Of a stretch of DNA of 64,000 nucleotides, positions 47,793-60,775 are shown in pieces (the stretch's first letter is position 1; each line of letters starts with the position of its first letter). The notes beneath the pieces were generated by a model. It had not been told where the DNA came from. It ran no database searches and worked only from the letters and a program-made list of their open reading frames with translations. The stretch spans positions 35,096,421 through 35,160,420 of the forward strand of contig NC_089860.1 in assembly GCF_036373705.1 (NCBI RefSeq). Direction: 5' to 3'. Origin of the DNA: Amia ocellicauda (Eukaryota > Chordata > Actinopteri > Amiiformes > Amiidae). The translations under genes and the position numbers were made by a program.

Positions 47793-48138
47793 GCCTGCAT
47801 TGTCCGGCGGGCTGAGGGAATACACAGCAACACGGCAGGACAAATGGACAGTCTGCAGTGATGCCGGAGCTCAGGAGGATTCAGGCCACATGCGTGTGGA
47901 GAGGCTTCTTCATAAAGCGCCTGTCTGTCTGTGCCATCTCGACAAAACCACTATGTAAAAGCTTAGTACATAATCATAGTACATGACGTCATCTGGGGTT
48001 CATCTGTATTGCTTTTCTTCTACTCATCCTCCTTTCTTTTCCATTATGCTTCATACTTATATAATGAAACTGTTGATCTGGAGCCAAGCAAAACAGGGCT
48101 TGGAAAGCAAGGGAATTCTCGGGCGATTCTTTCTTTTC

Positions 48139-48141
<3 letters not shown>

Positions 48142-48206
<65 letters not shown>
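48142..48206. repeat. (TTA)n microsatellite
   Basis: About 21 uninterrupted TTA/ATT triplets. Confidence 0.95.
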
Positions 48207-49060
48207 GAACCTCTGTCCTACTCTGTCTTGGCACAGTCACAGGGGAGGGAGATGCTGTCGGCACACCGATGGTCGGACGCACAGCAAGTGTGAAATGACG
48301 GCGAGGGAAAATGCGGAGAACACAGACCTTCTTGTCCTGAACTAAAACTAAAACCAAAATGCCTAACTTGGCGGTGTGTGTTTCTGTGAGCTGGACCGGT
48401 TCGGGGCTGTAGCTCGGTGCTGAGGATCCTCTGCGCGCAGTTTTCATTTGGCAGCAGAGATGCGCAGATGCTCTATTCTGGTCTCTTGCACGCAGAGAGC
48501 AATCTGTTCAAGCAGCCCATTACCAAGAACAAAAGCGCCAAGTGAACAATGCCGGAGAACTTTATGACCGTTTGACTTTGGGGGAAATTGCACATTATTT
48601 TATCGGTGTAACAGGGTTATAATTAACTTTTTCTTTGTTTGCATAGTTTTTAGTTTTCTATTTATACACTTTAGCTCATTCCATAGTTTATTTTGTGCTT
48701 TATTTCACTAGGTGATCTCCCCTCCCCAGTCTGTTCTAACGATTGTTTTGTGAAAATAAAGACTTAAATCTTACATTTCTGCGGCCACTTAACTGCATAA
48801 AAAGGTATTGCAGAAGTGGATTTAGGGACCCAGACCCCTTAAACAAATCGACAGGGTGGTGCAGTTGGACAGTGCCCTTGCCGTGTTACATTTGGGATTG
48901 GACAAATGTGATACAATTATTCTCAAATGTAATTATTTGAAAGTCCATGCATACAGAAATGTAGTCGAAAACTGCTGGATCTGACGTGTTTCAGCAAGCT
49001 TCACATGTTAATATTAAACTCAGCTGACATTATCAATGGCATTCACTGCAGCGACGCTGC

Positions 49061-49665
49061 ACACCCCACAACCCACACCCCCACAACCCCACAACCCACA
49101 CCCCCACAACCCCACAACCCACACCCCACACCCCACACCCCACACCCCACAACCCCACAACCCCACAACCCACAACCCCACAACCCACAACCCCACACCC
49201 CACAACCCCACAACCCCACAACCCACAACCCCACACCCCACAACCCCACACCCCACACCCCACACCCCACACCCCACAACCCCACAACCCCACAACCCCA
49301 CAACCCCACAACCCACAACCCCACAACCCACAACCCCACAACCCACAACCCCACAACCCCACAACCCACAACCCCACAACCCCACAACCCACAACCCCAC
49401 AACCCCACAACCCACAACCCCACAACCCCACACCCCACAACCCCACACCCCACACCCCACACCCCACAACCCCACACCCCACAACCCCACAACCCCACAA
49501 CCCACAACCCACAACCCCACAACCCACAACCCCACAACCCACAACCCCACAACCCCACACCCCACAACCCCACACCCCACAACCCCACACCCCACACCCC
49601 ACAACTCCACACCCCACAACCCCACACCCCACAACCCCACAACCCCACACCCCCACACCCCACAT
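49061..49665. repeat. CCCCACA/CCCACA minisatellite, about 600 bp
   Basis: A tandem mix of CCCCACAA, CCCACAA and CCCCACAC units built only of C and A, with one T. The lack of stop codons makes all frames open on both strands, so the long ORFs here are artefacts. The complementary strand is runs of GGG and GGGG separated by TTGT or TGT. It lies about 470 bases upstream of the TPBG-like gene. Confidence 0.97.
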
Positions 49666-50137
49666 CTAATGCTATTGCACTTTGGTCATTCGAAAGGTAG
49701 ACGACGCAATTGAACATTGACGTCTAGTTAAAAGGACGATTATGAAAGAAAAGAAAACGAATGAAGTGACGTGGCGTACAGTCAGTGCCATCAGCAGTGC
49801 CCTTCGCCTCGCCGTGTGTCTGTAAGGAAGGTGGCACCGTGGAGAAGCCGGCCCCTCCCCCGCCGTGTCCCGCCGCTCCGCTGCTGTTTAATCCTATTGT
49901 TGGCAGCAGAGCAGCAGCGGCGCCGCCGGATCAAACGCCGCCCAGAGCCGCCTTTCTCATGGAGATGAGCCCCTGAAGTGCGCTAGTGACACCACCGGCT
50001 CCACCGCGCACTCCTCTCTCAGCCGCCCGCAGAGGCTCTTCAAGCAGCGGCTCCGCTCACTCCCGCACCCGAGTCTGTCCGTCGGATGCTCTGCCCCTCC
50101 GAGCCGCACAGGCAGCCGCAGTGTCCAGCGGCTCAAC

Positions 50138-52086
50138 ATGTCCAGTTTCATCCTGCGGGTCGGCGTGTGCGCGCTGCTCCTGTGCGCCTCGCCGTGCGAC
50201 GCCTGCCCGCCTCCGTGCGAGTGCTCCGAAGCGGCCAGGACGGTGAAGTGTGTCCTGAAGGAGCTCCGGGACATCCCCTCGGACATCCCCGGCTACACCA
50301 GGACCCTCTTCATCACCGGGAACCACATCCCTCGCATCGGACCCGACGCGTTCAGAGGGCTGGAGAACATCAGCACACTGTCCCTGAGCAACAACAGGTA
50401 ACAGCCCCGGTGCGCGGTGAAGGCAGGACAGTGGCGCTCCTTGCGAGAGAAACGCACATTTCAAACTGCACATTCACATTTGTTTTTAGTGATTCAGCAA
50501 CATCCATCCACCGGCTCTGGTCTTGTGCCGTCGCTTTTCTTTATATCTGTTATTAATACGCATTTGCAGTCCATTTGGATTTTGAAACTGATTGAAATGT
50601 TAGTCATATTGCAGATTTTGAAAATATAGTTTAATCAAGGACCTTTAAAGAAAAACAAATCTGCAAACTTGGCAAATTATTTTAGGCTTTTATGGATGCG
50701 ATACAATTAGTGTATTCCAATTGTAAATATGTGAAATGAATAAAATGTTGTGCTTCATCCAGCTTTAAAGCTCGTTCCCTTTGGTCAGCCAAATTTGTAC
50801 CGTGTGGAAGCACAGCGGCTCTGTGTTTAATCTAGACACGGATCTCCGGCATCATTGCCATTCCCTGCAGCCGAGCGGTGCACTCTTATTACATTATCTT
50901 TTAACTCATTTTAAAGGTAAATGGATAAACCTGGCTTTCTCCTAACTGCCCCTCAAATCTACCTCGTCATCTTATTACATAGCACACTAAGGTTTGACGA
51001 CATTTGAAAACCAAACTGCACTGCATATAATTCAGGATCTGTCTTGGGTTACAGAATAGATTTAACTAAGAACACAGGAAAGTTTACAAACGAGAGGAAG
51101 CCCTTCGACCCGTCGCGCGGCACAAGAAAAGGGTAACTGTGACCTTAGATGTCTCAGTAGCCACAGTTTCAAAGTCTCTCTATTCACTGAAGTGCAGGAG
51201 TGTAACCGCCCCTGTCTGTCCCTCCTCCCGCAGGATCGGTGTGCTGGAGTCTCGCACGTTCTCCGGCCTGCGCTCTCTGCGCTCCCTGGACCTCAGCAAC
51301 AACCAGCTGTCTGTCATCCACCCGGAGGCCTTCCGCCTGGACAGCGGCGGCACCCTGCAGGAGCTCAACCTCAGCCAGGCGCTGTACAACCGCTCGGCCG
51401 TCACGCAGCTGGCCGGCTCCCTGCAGGGGGCCGGGGCGGCGCTGGCGGGGCTGCTCCGACTGGACCTCTCCACCAACCAGCTGGTCTACCTGCCCCCCAA
51501 CATGTTCCCCACCCTGCCTGGGCTGCGGAGGCTCAACCTGGGCAACAACTCCCTGGTGGCCATCAAGAACGGCACCTTCTCCGGCTTGGACCTGGAGGAG
51601 CTCGACCTGACCCAGAACGCCTTCAAGACCTTCAAGGATGACGCCCTGCAGGAGCTGGAGAGACAGGCCCGTGCCCACATCCTGCTGGGGGAGAACCCGT
51701 TCTTATGCAACTGTGGCATCGAGGACTTCGCCACCTGGCTCAACTCCACCACCCGGGTGGCCGACGCGGACCGGCTGGTGTGCGACGCCCCCCACGACGC
51801 CCGCAACGTGTCCCTTCTGGCGCTGGGGGAGCTGGTGCTCAGCTGCCACGCCAGCCCGAGCGCCGACCTGGCCCTGCAGACCTCCTACGTCTTCCTGGGC
51901 GTGGTTCTGGGCTTCGTGGGGGTCATCTTCCTCTTCGTGCTCTACCTTAACCGCAAGGGCATCAAGAAGTGGATCTACGAAACCAGGGATGCCTGCCGGG
52001 AACTGATGGAGGGCTACCACTACCGCTACGAGATCGAGTCGGACCCCCGCCTGGCGCAGGTCTCCACGACGTCTTCCGATTTGTGA
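50138..52086 (+). CDS. tpbg: Trophoblast glycoprotein (TPBG/5T4/Waif) paralogue, 2 coding exons, 370 aa
   Basis: Exons 50138-50397 and 51234-52086 join in phase inside a leucine-rich repeat (LSNN|R). The protein has a signal peptide (about 1-22), an LRRNT cap (CPPPCECSEAARTVKC), several LRRs, an LRRCT cap from about 241 (NPFLCNCGIEDFATWL), a membrane helix at about 303-326 and a short tail. The segment LQTSYVFLGVVLGFVG and the tail LYLNRKGIKKW...DACRE.MEGYHYRYEI are hallmarks of TPBG. The C-terminus SSDL fits a PDZ ligand, as does the human one. It is 370 aa long, against 420 in human TPBG. TPBG/Waif proteins act at the plasma membrane and inhibit Wnt/beta-catenin signalling by keeping LRP6 at the surface. 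Which paralogue this is (tpbg, tpbgl or waif2) cannot be settled here; the symbol gives the family only. The upstream 350 bases are GC-rich and promoter-like. Confidence 0.9.
51064..51120 (-). repeat. CR1-type 3' fragment in the TPBG-like intron
   Basis: TTTACAAACGAGAGGAAGCC and its flanks resemble the 3' end of the CR1 copies (compare 38190-38220). It is diverged and short. Confidence 0.5.
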
Positions 52087-52282
52087 TACAGCCCTGCCCG
52101 CCCCCGCCCCGCCACTCTCGTTTTACAGATACCTTTTTTATTCTTTTCCTTTCTTTTTTTCTAATGGATTTATACGTGCAGGGGAGTGATCTGGCTGTAC
52201 AATACATTTGTACATAAGAACTGTGTATATAGCTCTATAAATATTGAACTTCTACCACTTTTGATGATTGCATGTCTTGATA

Positions 52283-52288
52283 AATAAA
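52283..52288 (+). terminator. tpbg: Poly(A) signal of the TPBG-like gene
   Basis: AATAAA about 200 bases after the stop, within TAAATAAACAAACAAAC. It is the first such hexamer downstream. Confidence 0.65.
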
Positions 52289-55200
52289 CAAACAAACAAA
52301 ACAATTGCTTGACCAACTCTGACACCCTTTCTGTGTGTGAGGTCTCTTTCTATAAAGCATTTGCTGGCCATTAAGTATGAATGCTGAATCTGGCAAGCTT
52401 GCGTTTCCTGAATAAGCCACCACTGCCACAGTCCCTGTGTGTGTCTAGTCATCTTGCAGACAAGTGCCTTGGTCCCTAGTTGCTCAGAACCACTGGACCA
52501 TTTTGTTGTGTGTGCCCTGTCCTCTCTCAGGTGTGACTCTGATCGCGTGCCAAGCTGTAAATTATAGCGATCTGTCAATTCCTGGCAGATTTGAATCTAG
52601 GGATTACGCTGGGTTTAGTCCCTTGAGGTTCTGTGTCTCTCAGTTCCCTGCAGGCTCAGATTTCATAGCTGGCAACGTTTGTTTGTCGGACTTCTTCATT
52701 CAGAGGTTGAAATGCTGTTTTTAAGATCTGTGTCCTAAATACCCCGCCTGAGGACTGAGCCGCTGCAGGGTTTCATAACAATCGCTATGCGACTCCTGAA
52801 ATGTGTGGCTTGAGGAAGCAGAGACCCCGCAGAGTCTTGACGCTCCTGAAGCATTGGCATTCGTGATCAGAGGAAATGCGAAAGCCAGCGACACCTGTCC
52901 AGCAAGACCTTGTGTTTTGTAAAATGCCTATCAAGCAGTACTAGAGGACAAGGCATGGGGGAGGGGGGATGTTTTTGTGTTGTAGCCTCACTGGTCACTG
53001 ATTTCCCCACCTACCCTCTCTGATAGCTGAGGTTCTGTGGGCTTTTTATTTTTTATTTTATTTTTTAACCAATGTACGCTGAAAGCACAAAAAGGAGTGA
53101 CACAGGCTCGACACAACAGATTATGGGAGAAGATGAAAAGTTAATCTAAAATCAAGGCTGATACTGTGAATGGACTCAGTGAATGATTGATCTCTTGTCA
53201 TTTTATTAACTCTTTGTTGGCACTTGCACAAAGTGGTACAGGTGCTGGTGGACAGGATGGTCTGGTCCTGTGGTTTATGGTTTGGGCTCTGGTTTGGTTT
53301 AGCAATCCCCCCCCCCACACACATACACATAATGATTTTGCAGAAAGCTCAGCCAGACCTTGTGAGAGTGACCTAATGAAGTGCTGCAGCCTTTATTGTG
53401 ATAAATAAGTTATTAAAATCCAATGACATTGTGCATTCAAGTGAATTATCTCACCAAAACAAGCGAGGACTGAACTCTCTCAGGTACAGATGTTCACAAA
53501 TCGCATGAATTATGTTTTTGTGACATAAAACTGTATATCACTTGATGTTTACTACCCCCTCTTTTAAGAAAACAGCCCAGTTGTACAAAACCAAGAATAT
53601 ACAATTTTTATTTTATTTTCTTAGCTCCTAGACACGTGCAATGAAAGGTTTGTGACGTTTCCAGACCTTGTTTTATTTTTCTCATAAGGAGAAACAGACT
53701 TCGTGTGCCTCAGTGAGTTTGGGGAAATGTCGTCTGTTTTCTGTTTAGTTTTTCCCCTGCAATTGAGTTTTTTGGGAACCGTTACTTCGCCAGCATGTCA
53801 CCGTTGCCTGTCCGAGGCCGGTGTTCGGTGCAGTGGAGGTGTTTTGGGCTGCTGTGAGGTCGAATGAGGACTGCTGGTCACAGGGTCACAGCCAGCTTTC
53901 GGGCAGCCTTTCTCCACTGCCAGTGTCACGCCTCCCACTCGGCTCTTTCCTGGGTGGTGGACACGTGTGTGGAGAGCCAGTGGAGAGGAGGTGGGGGGGG
54001 GAATTGCATGCCACTGGGTCAGAGGTGAACTCTGTTGTGGGCATTGGGATGATGTCACTCAACGAACGGCTGCCCCATTTGATTGATTTATATGGTTTCC
54101 TCCTGTCTCTCGATCAGAGCTTTGCAGGGCTTGTGAGATGCTCTCTGTCAATGGGGGGGGACGACTGCATCTGTTCTCTTATTCAGAAGGGTTAAGCTGA
54201 TATTTAGCATGCAGAGAACTGTAAGAAAAGAAAAAAAAGTGGAAAAAGATCAAATAAAAACAGTAGCTCATAAAGATGGTTCTCATATCTGTTATTTTAA
54301 TCGTCACTGCCGTCATCCCACCACCCCTTCCCCAGACCCTCGCCTCGTCACCAGAACGAGCCACCGTCTGACTCTGGCTTCGGAAAGTGTTGACTTGACC
54401 CGAGATTCAAGCCCGCTCTGCGTGTAAATAAATAAAGCGCTTGAAATATTCATGGTTTTCACTCACAGCGGAAACTGATGAAAACTCTGCTCCTGCCATG
54501 GCCACGCTGAGCTCGACCCCCTGGTTCTTCATATCCTTTCATTGATTTATTTTGTGCATGTTATATGTATAACTTTCTCTTTGTTTTCCAATCATATTCA
54601 ATGTTTCGGCCAAAGCGTGTCATAAAAGCGGAGGTCTCAGACTCAGCTCCTCAGTTACTTCAAGGCCTTTTTACAGCTGATGGCTTTAAAATAACTTTTT
54701 GGGGATGGTGTCCTACTTGCAACCCCCTATAGAAGACTTAAATGAATACAGCTAACGAGAACAATTAAGTTACTGGAAGCTTGGCTGAATCAAAGCCAGA
54801 AGAGACGGTGATTCTCTAGGAACCGAGTTGGAGACGTCACGGGTGTTTATAAACTGCGAGACGGGAAATAAATGTGACTTTTGGCTACACCCCTGTTTAC
54901 TCGATTTAGACACAGGAGCACTCGAAATCGACGGCTCTCATGCGTGAAGAATTGATCCCTTGAATAATGTATTAGGACGTTTATATAAATATATAAGTGG
55001 GTTTCTCTGAAGGGTGGTGGAAAAAATAAAATAAACGCAGAAAGCAAAAGCGTTCCAAATACTAATAGATGAGATGGTTTGTTGATTGAAGGAAGAGTGA
55101 TGCACAAGGACAGCTGTGTGGGGCACTTCAGTACAGAGATCTGCCATATGAATCTCTCACCCCCTCGTTTTATTCCTTCTTACGTCTGCGGGGGCCCAAT

Positions 55201-55775
55201 AGAGCAGAAGACGACTGGTATCGACAGAACACTCTGTCCCACTTCATCCTGCGTCTCAGACGGGCCACTGTGACTCTTAATAAAGCAATGCAAGCTCCCT
55301 ATGCGTTGTCATTGGCACACCATGTAGGTGGGCTCGCGTATCGTCTATCGGAAACCCCCCTCCAGTCTGAGGACCATCTGATCCCCGGCCGTTACTTCAT
55401 AATGAATCACTCGCAACTCCGTAACTCTTCATGTCAGAAGGATCAGACTGGAGAAGTGTGTCGGCCCTGGCATGCTGTCCTTTTGTGTGTGCATGTGTCT
55501 AGATCCTTTCGAGAGCTACTGTGTGTGTGTGCGACTGTATTAAGCTGGTCATAAGAGTCACCTGAAACCATAGGCCTTTTATAAGCCAAGGCAGATATGG
55601 CACAAAGCAATACTCGACACGACTTCCTTATTTATGCTTTTGGATTATGTAAGCCTGGCACTGTGTACTCGAATCTCCTTTTTACATAAGGAACAGGTTA
55701 TAATTAATAGATGAACAGAGGAAACTATCAAAAACATATAGCTTTGATATTTTGGGCTCTTTTCAAGTGGCCACA
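52289..55775. other. Intergenic region, no gene recognised
   Basis: Contains C-runs near 53308 and G-runs near 53990 and 54155. No supported exon. Confidence 0.4.
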
Positions 55776-55810
55776 CACATGCACACACACACACACACAC
55801 ACACACACAA
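55776..55810. repeat. (CA)n microsatellite
   Basis: CA/ACAC run of about 15 units with one interruption. Confidence 0.95.
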
Positions 55811-55959
55811 GGAGCCTTCAGTCATCAGCCAGGCCACTGAAGACGCAACAGACTAGGAGTATGTCAACATCCATCTTCCTGCCAAGTCGTCCTAGGAGAA
55901 GACTTACATTTGTCACAACATTGTCACGTCTCACAACATAATACGATATATACGATATA

Positions 55960-56853
55960 CACCGATCAGCCATAACATTATGACCACTGACAGGTGAAGT
56001 GAATAACACTGATAATCTCATTATCACGGCACCTGTCAGTGGGTGGGATATATTAGACAGCAAGTGAACATTTTGTCCTCAAAGTTGATGTGTTAGAAGC
56101 AGGAAAAATTTGCAGCGTAAGGATCTGAGCGACTTTGACAAGGGCCAAATTGTGATGGCTAGACGACTGGGTCAGAGCATCTGCAAAACTGCAGCTCTTG
56201 TGGGGTGTTCCCGGTCTGCAGTGGTCAGTACCTATCAAAAGTGTCCAAGGAAGGAAAAGCGGTGAACCGGCAACAGGGTCATGGGCGGCCAAGGCTCATT
56301 GATGCACGTGGGGAGCGAAGGCTGGCCCGTGTGGTCCGATCCAACAGACGAGCTACTGTAGCTCAAATTGCTGAAAAAGTTAACACTGGTTCTGATAGAA
56401 AGGTGTCAGAACACACAGTGCGTCGCAGTTTGTTGCGTATGGGGCTGCGTAGCCGCAGACCAGTCAGGTGCCCATGCTGACCCCTGTCCACTGCCGAAAG
56501 CGCCTACAATGGGCACGTGAGCATCAGAACTGGACCACAGAGCAATGGAAGAAGGTGGCCTGGTCTGATGAATCACGAGTTCAAGGTGTTGACTTGGCCT
56601 CCAAATTCCCCAGATCTCAATCCAATCGAGCATCTGTGGGATGTGCTGGACAGACAAGTCCGATCCATGGAAACCCCACCTCGCAACTTACAGGATTTAA
56701 AGGATCTGCTGCTAACGTCTTGGTGCCAGATACCACAGCACACCTTCAGAGGTCTAGTGGAGTCCATGCCTCGACGGGTCAGGGCTGTTTTGGTGGCAAA
56801 AGTGGGACCTACACAATATTAGGCAGGTGGTCATATTGTTATGGCTGATCGGT
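55960..56853 (+). mobile_element. Tc1-like element of a third family, defective
   Basis: Left end CACCGATCAGCCATAACATT and right end ATTGTTATGGCTGATCGGT are inverted copies, with TA-rich flanks. Length about 890 bases. This end sequence is common in fish genomes. The internal gene is broken (separate entry). Confidence 0.9.
56110..56822 (+). pseudogene. Broken Tc1 transposase
   Basis: Fragments in order are: [16 protein letters not shown] near the start; then, in another frame, GHGRPRLIDARGERRLARVV and HTVRRSLLRMGLRSRRPVR; a stop at 56478-56480; WTTEQWKKVAWSDES; and finally WPPNSPDLNPIEHLWDVLD to the C-terminus ending VAKVGPTQY. The region between the first catalytic aspartate and the PNSPDLNPIE block, which should hold the second aspartate, is deleted. 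Confidence 0.88.
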
Positions 56854-59350
56854 ATACAATATGAGTCCCAACGAAAGTAAACTGAAATTAAGTTGGTTGT
56901 GCGGTGAGACGCATCTGCGCTGAGTGACGGGCGCGGTCAGGGCAGCCATGATGATCTCCAACAGCGCTGAAGGAGCAGCTGCAGAGGGAGGCAGAGAGAG
57001 TGGATTCAAGTAAGAGTGAAATTCTCTCCAGGAATGGGTGGCTGTGGTGTCGCAGGTACGGTCAGGACAGGTGTGTCAGTGGGCAGGCGTGGTCGGGGCG
57101 TGGCCGGGGCGGTTCAGACTGTGACCGTCTCCCCCGTTTGGCTTTGTAGTCGCCGCAGTGTAACGCAGCGCAGGGCTCGGCCGGGTCCCGCCCCACTGGG
57201 TTTTCTGGTGTCATTTTCATGGAAAACATTTGCACATTTGCTTTTATACAATTCCAAGAGTGGCTGGTGATTTGAATCACTCGGAGAGATGAAGCCAGTG
57301 CAGATCTGAGCACAGAAAGCCAGCCCAGCCATTTGGTTCTTCTTACAGTCTCCCCAGCGCAGTTATGGAGCTATAAATATATTCACTTTTTTTTCTTTCA
57401 TTCAAGAATTCATTTTAAGTGTCTCTCTGCAACAATTAGCTATTTGTCTGTAGATGCAGTTCAGTCGCTCTGAACATCTTGGCACCATTAAGTGGGCTTA
57501 AAGGCTTTGTTAGAGAATATGTATGTGCCATCTGTAAAGAATTGAACATGTTAAAAAACCACAACAGTCTGCGCTGTGATGACGAAGAAAGTTTAATGTT
57601 TGATCCACCACAGACTTTGCTTTGGTAAACAGTTTGTAAGAGGCACGCACTTCTCTTTGTCTTTGCTCATTTGAAACCAAGAAGTCTTATTGGAGAAAAA
57701 TAAATGTATAGATGAAACGATGCACTGTGCTGTGCCAGCAGAGTGCTCAATGGCTTGCAGGAGAACTGGTATTGAATAAATTGATTGTGTGTACTAAGTG
57801 TTTTTATTTAATTTTATTTGTTTATCACTTTATGGGGGGGATTTTTATTTTATTTTATTTATTTGGTCATCAGACTTTGTGGTTGGTAAAATACATTTGG
57901 AAGTCTCTAAATTAGCACAGAAGGCTTTAGATTACAGAGCATAAAACAGAGGAGACTCAAAAACTGCAGTATAAGCTTGGCCAATTACTCTTTCATCTTT
58001 GGCTGAATTACCATCGAAACGGGAAACAGCCACGCGGTTGGTTTTCCAGCTCACGCTAAGAGAAGCAGGAAACCGTAAAACGGAGCATTGCCGGACCCAC
58101 ACCGGCCCGTCTGCTGCAGTTACGGCTCCTTCAAGGGTCTGTCAGCACCGGCACGTGAAATGAAATAATTATTGGTAAAGTCACATCCCCTGTTTAGCAT
58201 TAGCACATTGGTTGCTAATTGGAAGGTGCCTATAAAAGCTACAGGAACCTGAACCACTGGGACTGGAATGCCCCCCCCCCGCTGTACCGAATGTTTAAAA
58301 AGTGGCTACCATTAAATAATCCCCCCCTCCATCACTCTGCTCTGTAACCATGCCGTGAGTCGGGCTGGAGAACAACGGGACGCGCTGTACACCTCTCTCC
58401 CAGTTCCCCTCCTCTTGTTCCTCGGGACCATTGATTAATTGCTCCTCACCGCCTGTGCTGGAAGGTAGGGAGGTGGGGGGGGTGCAGCTGGAAGACGCCC
58501 GTTCTCCAGCGCCTCATTAATCACCGCCCATTAGCCAGGGACTCTGCTGCTTTATTGACAAGCTGCTCAGAGATTATTTACAGATCGCCCCCGTTACTTC
58601 CTCCCCCGACGGGCAAGGACTGGGGCCCCGGGGTCCCTGTCCTATTTCTCAGCCTGCGCCTGAACGAAGCCCAGCTCCGCTTCCTCCTCACAGAACTGCT
58701 TTCATATGACTAATGTGGGCTATTATTAGTCACCGTCCTATTCCCCGTCCCGGTGACATGGGGCTCGATGGGAAGTGTTTCGGAAGTGTGGTTCTGCGTT
58801 TATGTAACAAGTATACACTGTTGCCGTCCTGTGTTCTATATTAGGCTTTTATGTGCTTTTTATGAAGATTCAAAACTTAGGGAAAGAGCTCAATTTGACC
58901 ACCTAGGCAAATGGCACCCATACAACTACACCAAAAGCAATGGGTCTCACCTCTCTGTATGCATTGAAGGTTGACTGGTCAAAGCCTGGATGCTTCCTTG
59001 AGCTTTGGGCTGCAATTGTTCTGCCAGCACTGTGGGAATGTTATTGTGCGGAGATGTGTATCTACCAACACAGCAGCACAGCTCTGGACAGCTTGATGGC
59101 CCCTTGCTTGGAGGCCTGACCTTAGACTTATCTGCCCGTCCAGTCCTTCAGAGTTTAGGCAGTGAAGGAGGGAGACCGCTGGGTGATTTATTTATTGATA
59201 AACACCCGCCTGCTGCTGGGATCCTGCTCTTAGTGGGCTTTTTCAACGCTCGGCTGTGTGGTGTCAGGCCAAATTAACTGCAGCAGTGGCAATGGAGAGT
59301 TCATGGTCTGAGCACACAGCAGCTTTTGCACCAACAGCAAAAATTAAATG
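56854..59350. other. Gene-poor region
   Basis: No supported exon. Stretches such as 58420-58720 have a mixed, non-repetitive look, but I cannot assign a role. Confidence 0.4.
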
Positions 59351-59356
59351 CAACAA

Positions 59357-59357
59357 A

Positions 59358-59385
<28 letters not shown>
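59357..59385. repeat. (CA)n microsatellite
   Basis: About 14 CA units. Confidence 0.95.
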
Positions 59386-59388
<3 letters not shown>

Positions 59389-60717
59389 TCAGGCCTGTAC
59401 TGCACATGAGAGAGAGGCTTTGGATCCGTTTAGAAACCGCTAGATTTACAAGCTCAATGCTAATTTTAAGACCCAAACCACAACAATGTTCTAACTTCCC
59501 ACAGATGTCTCCTCAGATTGAACCCCAGGCTTTAATTACAGGGGTGTGTGCTCCTTCACAGGACATTGTTTTAACACTGCAGCAGTGTAACTGGAGATCA
59601 CTTTCGGAAGAAGAAACTAAATCCCTTAAAAAACAAGAAAGTAAAGCATTTCCTTAAAACTTGAAATCTCTTTTCTCAAAGCTTTTCTCATACTTTGTCT
59701 GCGATTCAAGCTTGTCTCCAAACTCTACCAGATCCCCTACCGTTGAACGACACAAAGGTACAGCAGCTCCAGCCCCTGCAGGTCTCAGGTGAGGACACCA
59801 GTCCAGCCTCCCCCTGGAACTTTTGGCTCTGTGGATTCTAGCTAAAGCTAAATTAGTCTTTAATCATTTGCAGGCACAGTGGGCTGTTTCCGTGAGTGTG
59901 AATGCCTCCAGTGAGCTCTTTAGGTTTCCAAATCCGCTTTTAATTGTAATTGCAGGGATAACACCGTACAGTGAAGGCAAGCGATGATTAATGATGTGCT
60001 GTTTTCACCACTTTGTAGAATAGTTTCTTAAACATAACCACAGAGGCAAAACGAAGGGCTGAATGCCTCATACATTCATTCATTTATGTTTTGTTTTTCA
60101 GTTTTTCAGAAAGACAGTGCCACTCCAAAGAGTCTTGTTTGTATAGTTCAGGAGGAGTTGCTGCATTGTAAAGCATTGTGCTCGTGGTGTTGGGTTTATT
60201 AGTACCAAGCAAAGGCATGCGAAGAAAACGCTGGCTCTGGGACTGACGTAACAAGATGATCAATCTGATCCATTAGACACTGATGGCAAATGAATATAAT
60301 GAACATTTTGGGGGGAGGCTGCTGGGGTGGATTTGAATTCTCTTCTCCGGTGGCACTGAAAGAGTGCTTTCGTTCGGGAGGTTATTCCTCTGACCTACTT
60401 CCGAATAGGAGAAGCATTATTAAACACGCGCCTACTTCATCACACCGGACTCGCCTCAGCGGCCGTGTTTCGAGCACCAGGCTAACATTACTCTTTCAGG
60501 GGTGCGATGAAACACGCTCCCTAAGCAAATAGACTCTGCTGGGATGACAGAAATAGCCCATATTTGCTATTAATGAAGCTGTGAGTGCTTTCCGGCTCGT
60601 GACCCATTCTCATTTGCATGCGAAGAGGAGGAGCGATTGATTACTGAGATGGCAGGTGGGAGTTACAGTTTAATTCTAACAATTTAGCGTGCAAATCTAA
60701 ATTAGGAGCTAATGGAA

Positions 60718-60775
60718 GAGCCAGTGCAATAAGGTACTTTACCTGTGGAAAATGTGTTCAGTGGCACACAATGTG
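60718..60775. repeat. Dispersed repeat, unit 1
   Basis: GAGCCAGTGCAATAAGG followed by AAAATGTGTTCAGTGGCACA recurs at 62652-62725 with a small insertion. The family is unknown. Confidence 0.75.

Noticed and set aside
49005-49717. Five long overlapping ORFs on both strands of the CCCCACA array
   Set aside because: The array contains almost only C and A (G and T on the other strand), so stop codons cannot occur. The predicted proteins are pure low-complexity repeats in every frame.
51184-52020. Antisense and frame-shifted ORFs over the TPBG-like second exon
   Set aside because: They are by-products of high GC content. The sense frame has clear LRR, LRRCT and membrane features.
55960-56853. Third Tc1 element as a possibly active transposon
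   Set aside because: Its transposase is frameshifted, has a stop at 56478-56480 and lacks the segment with the second catalytic aspartate.
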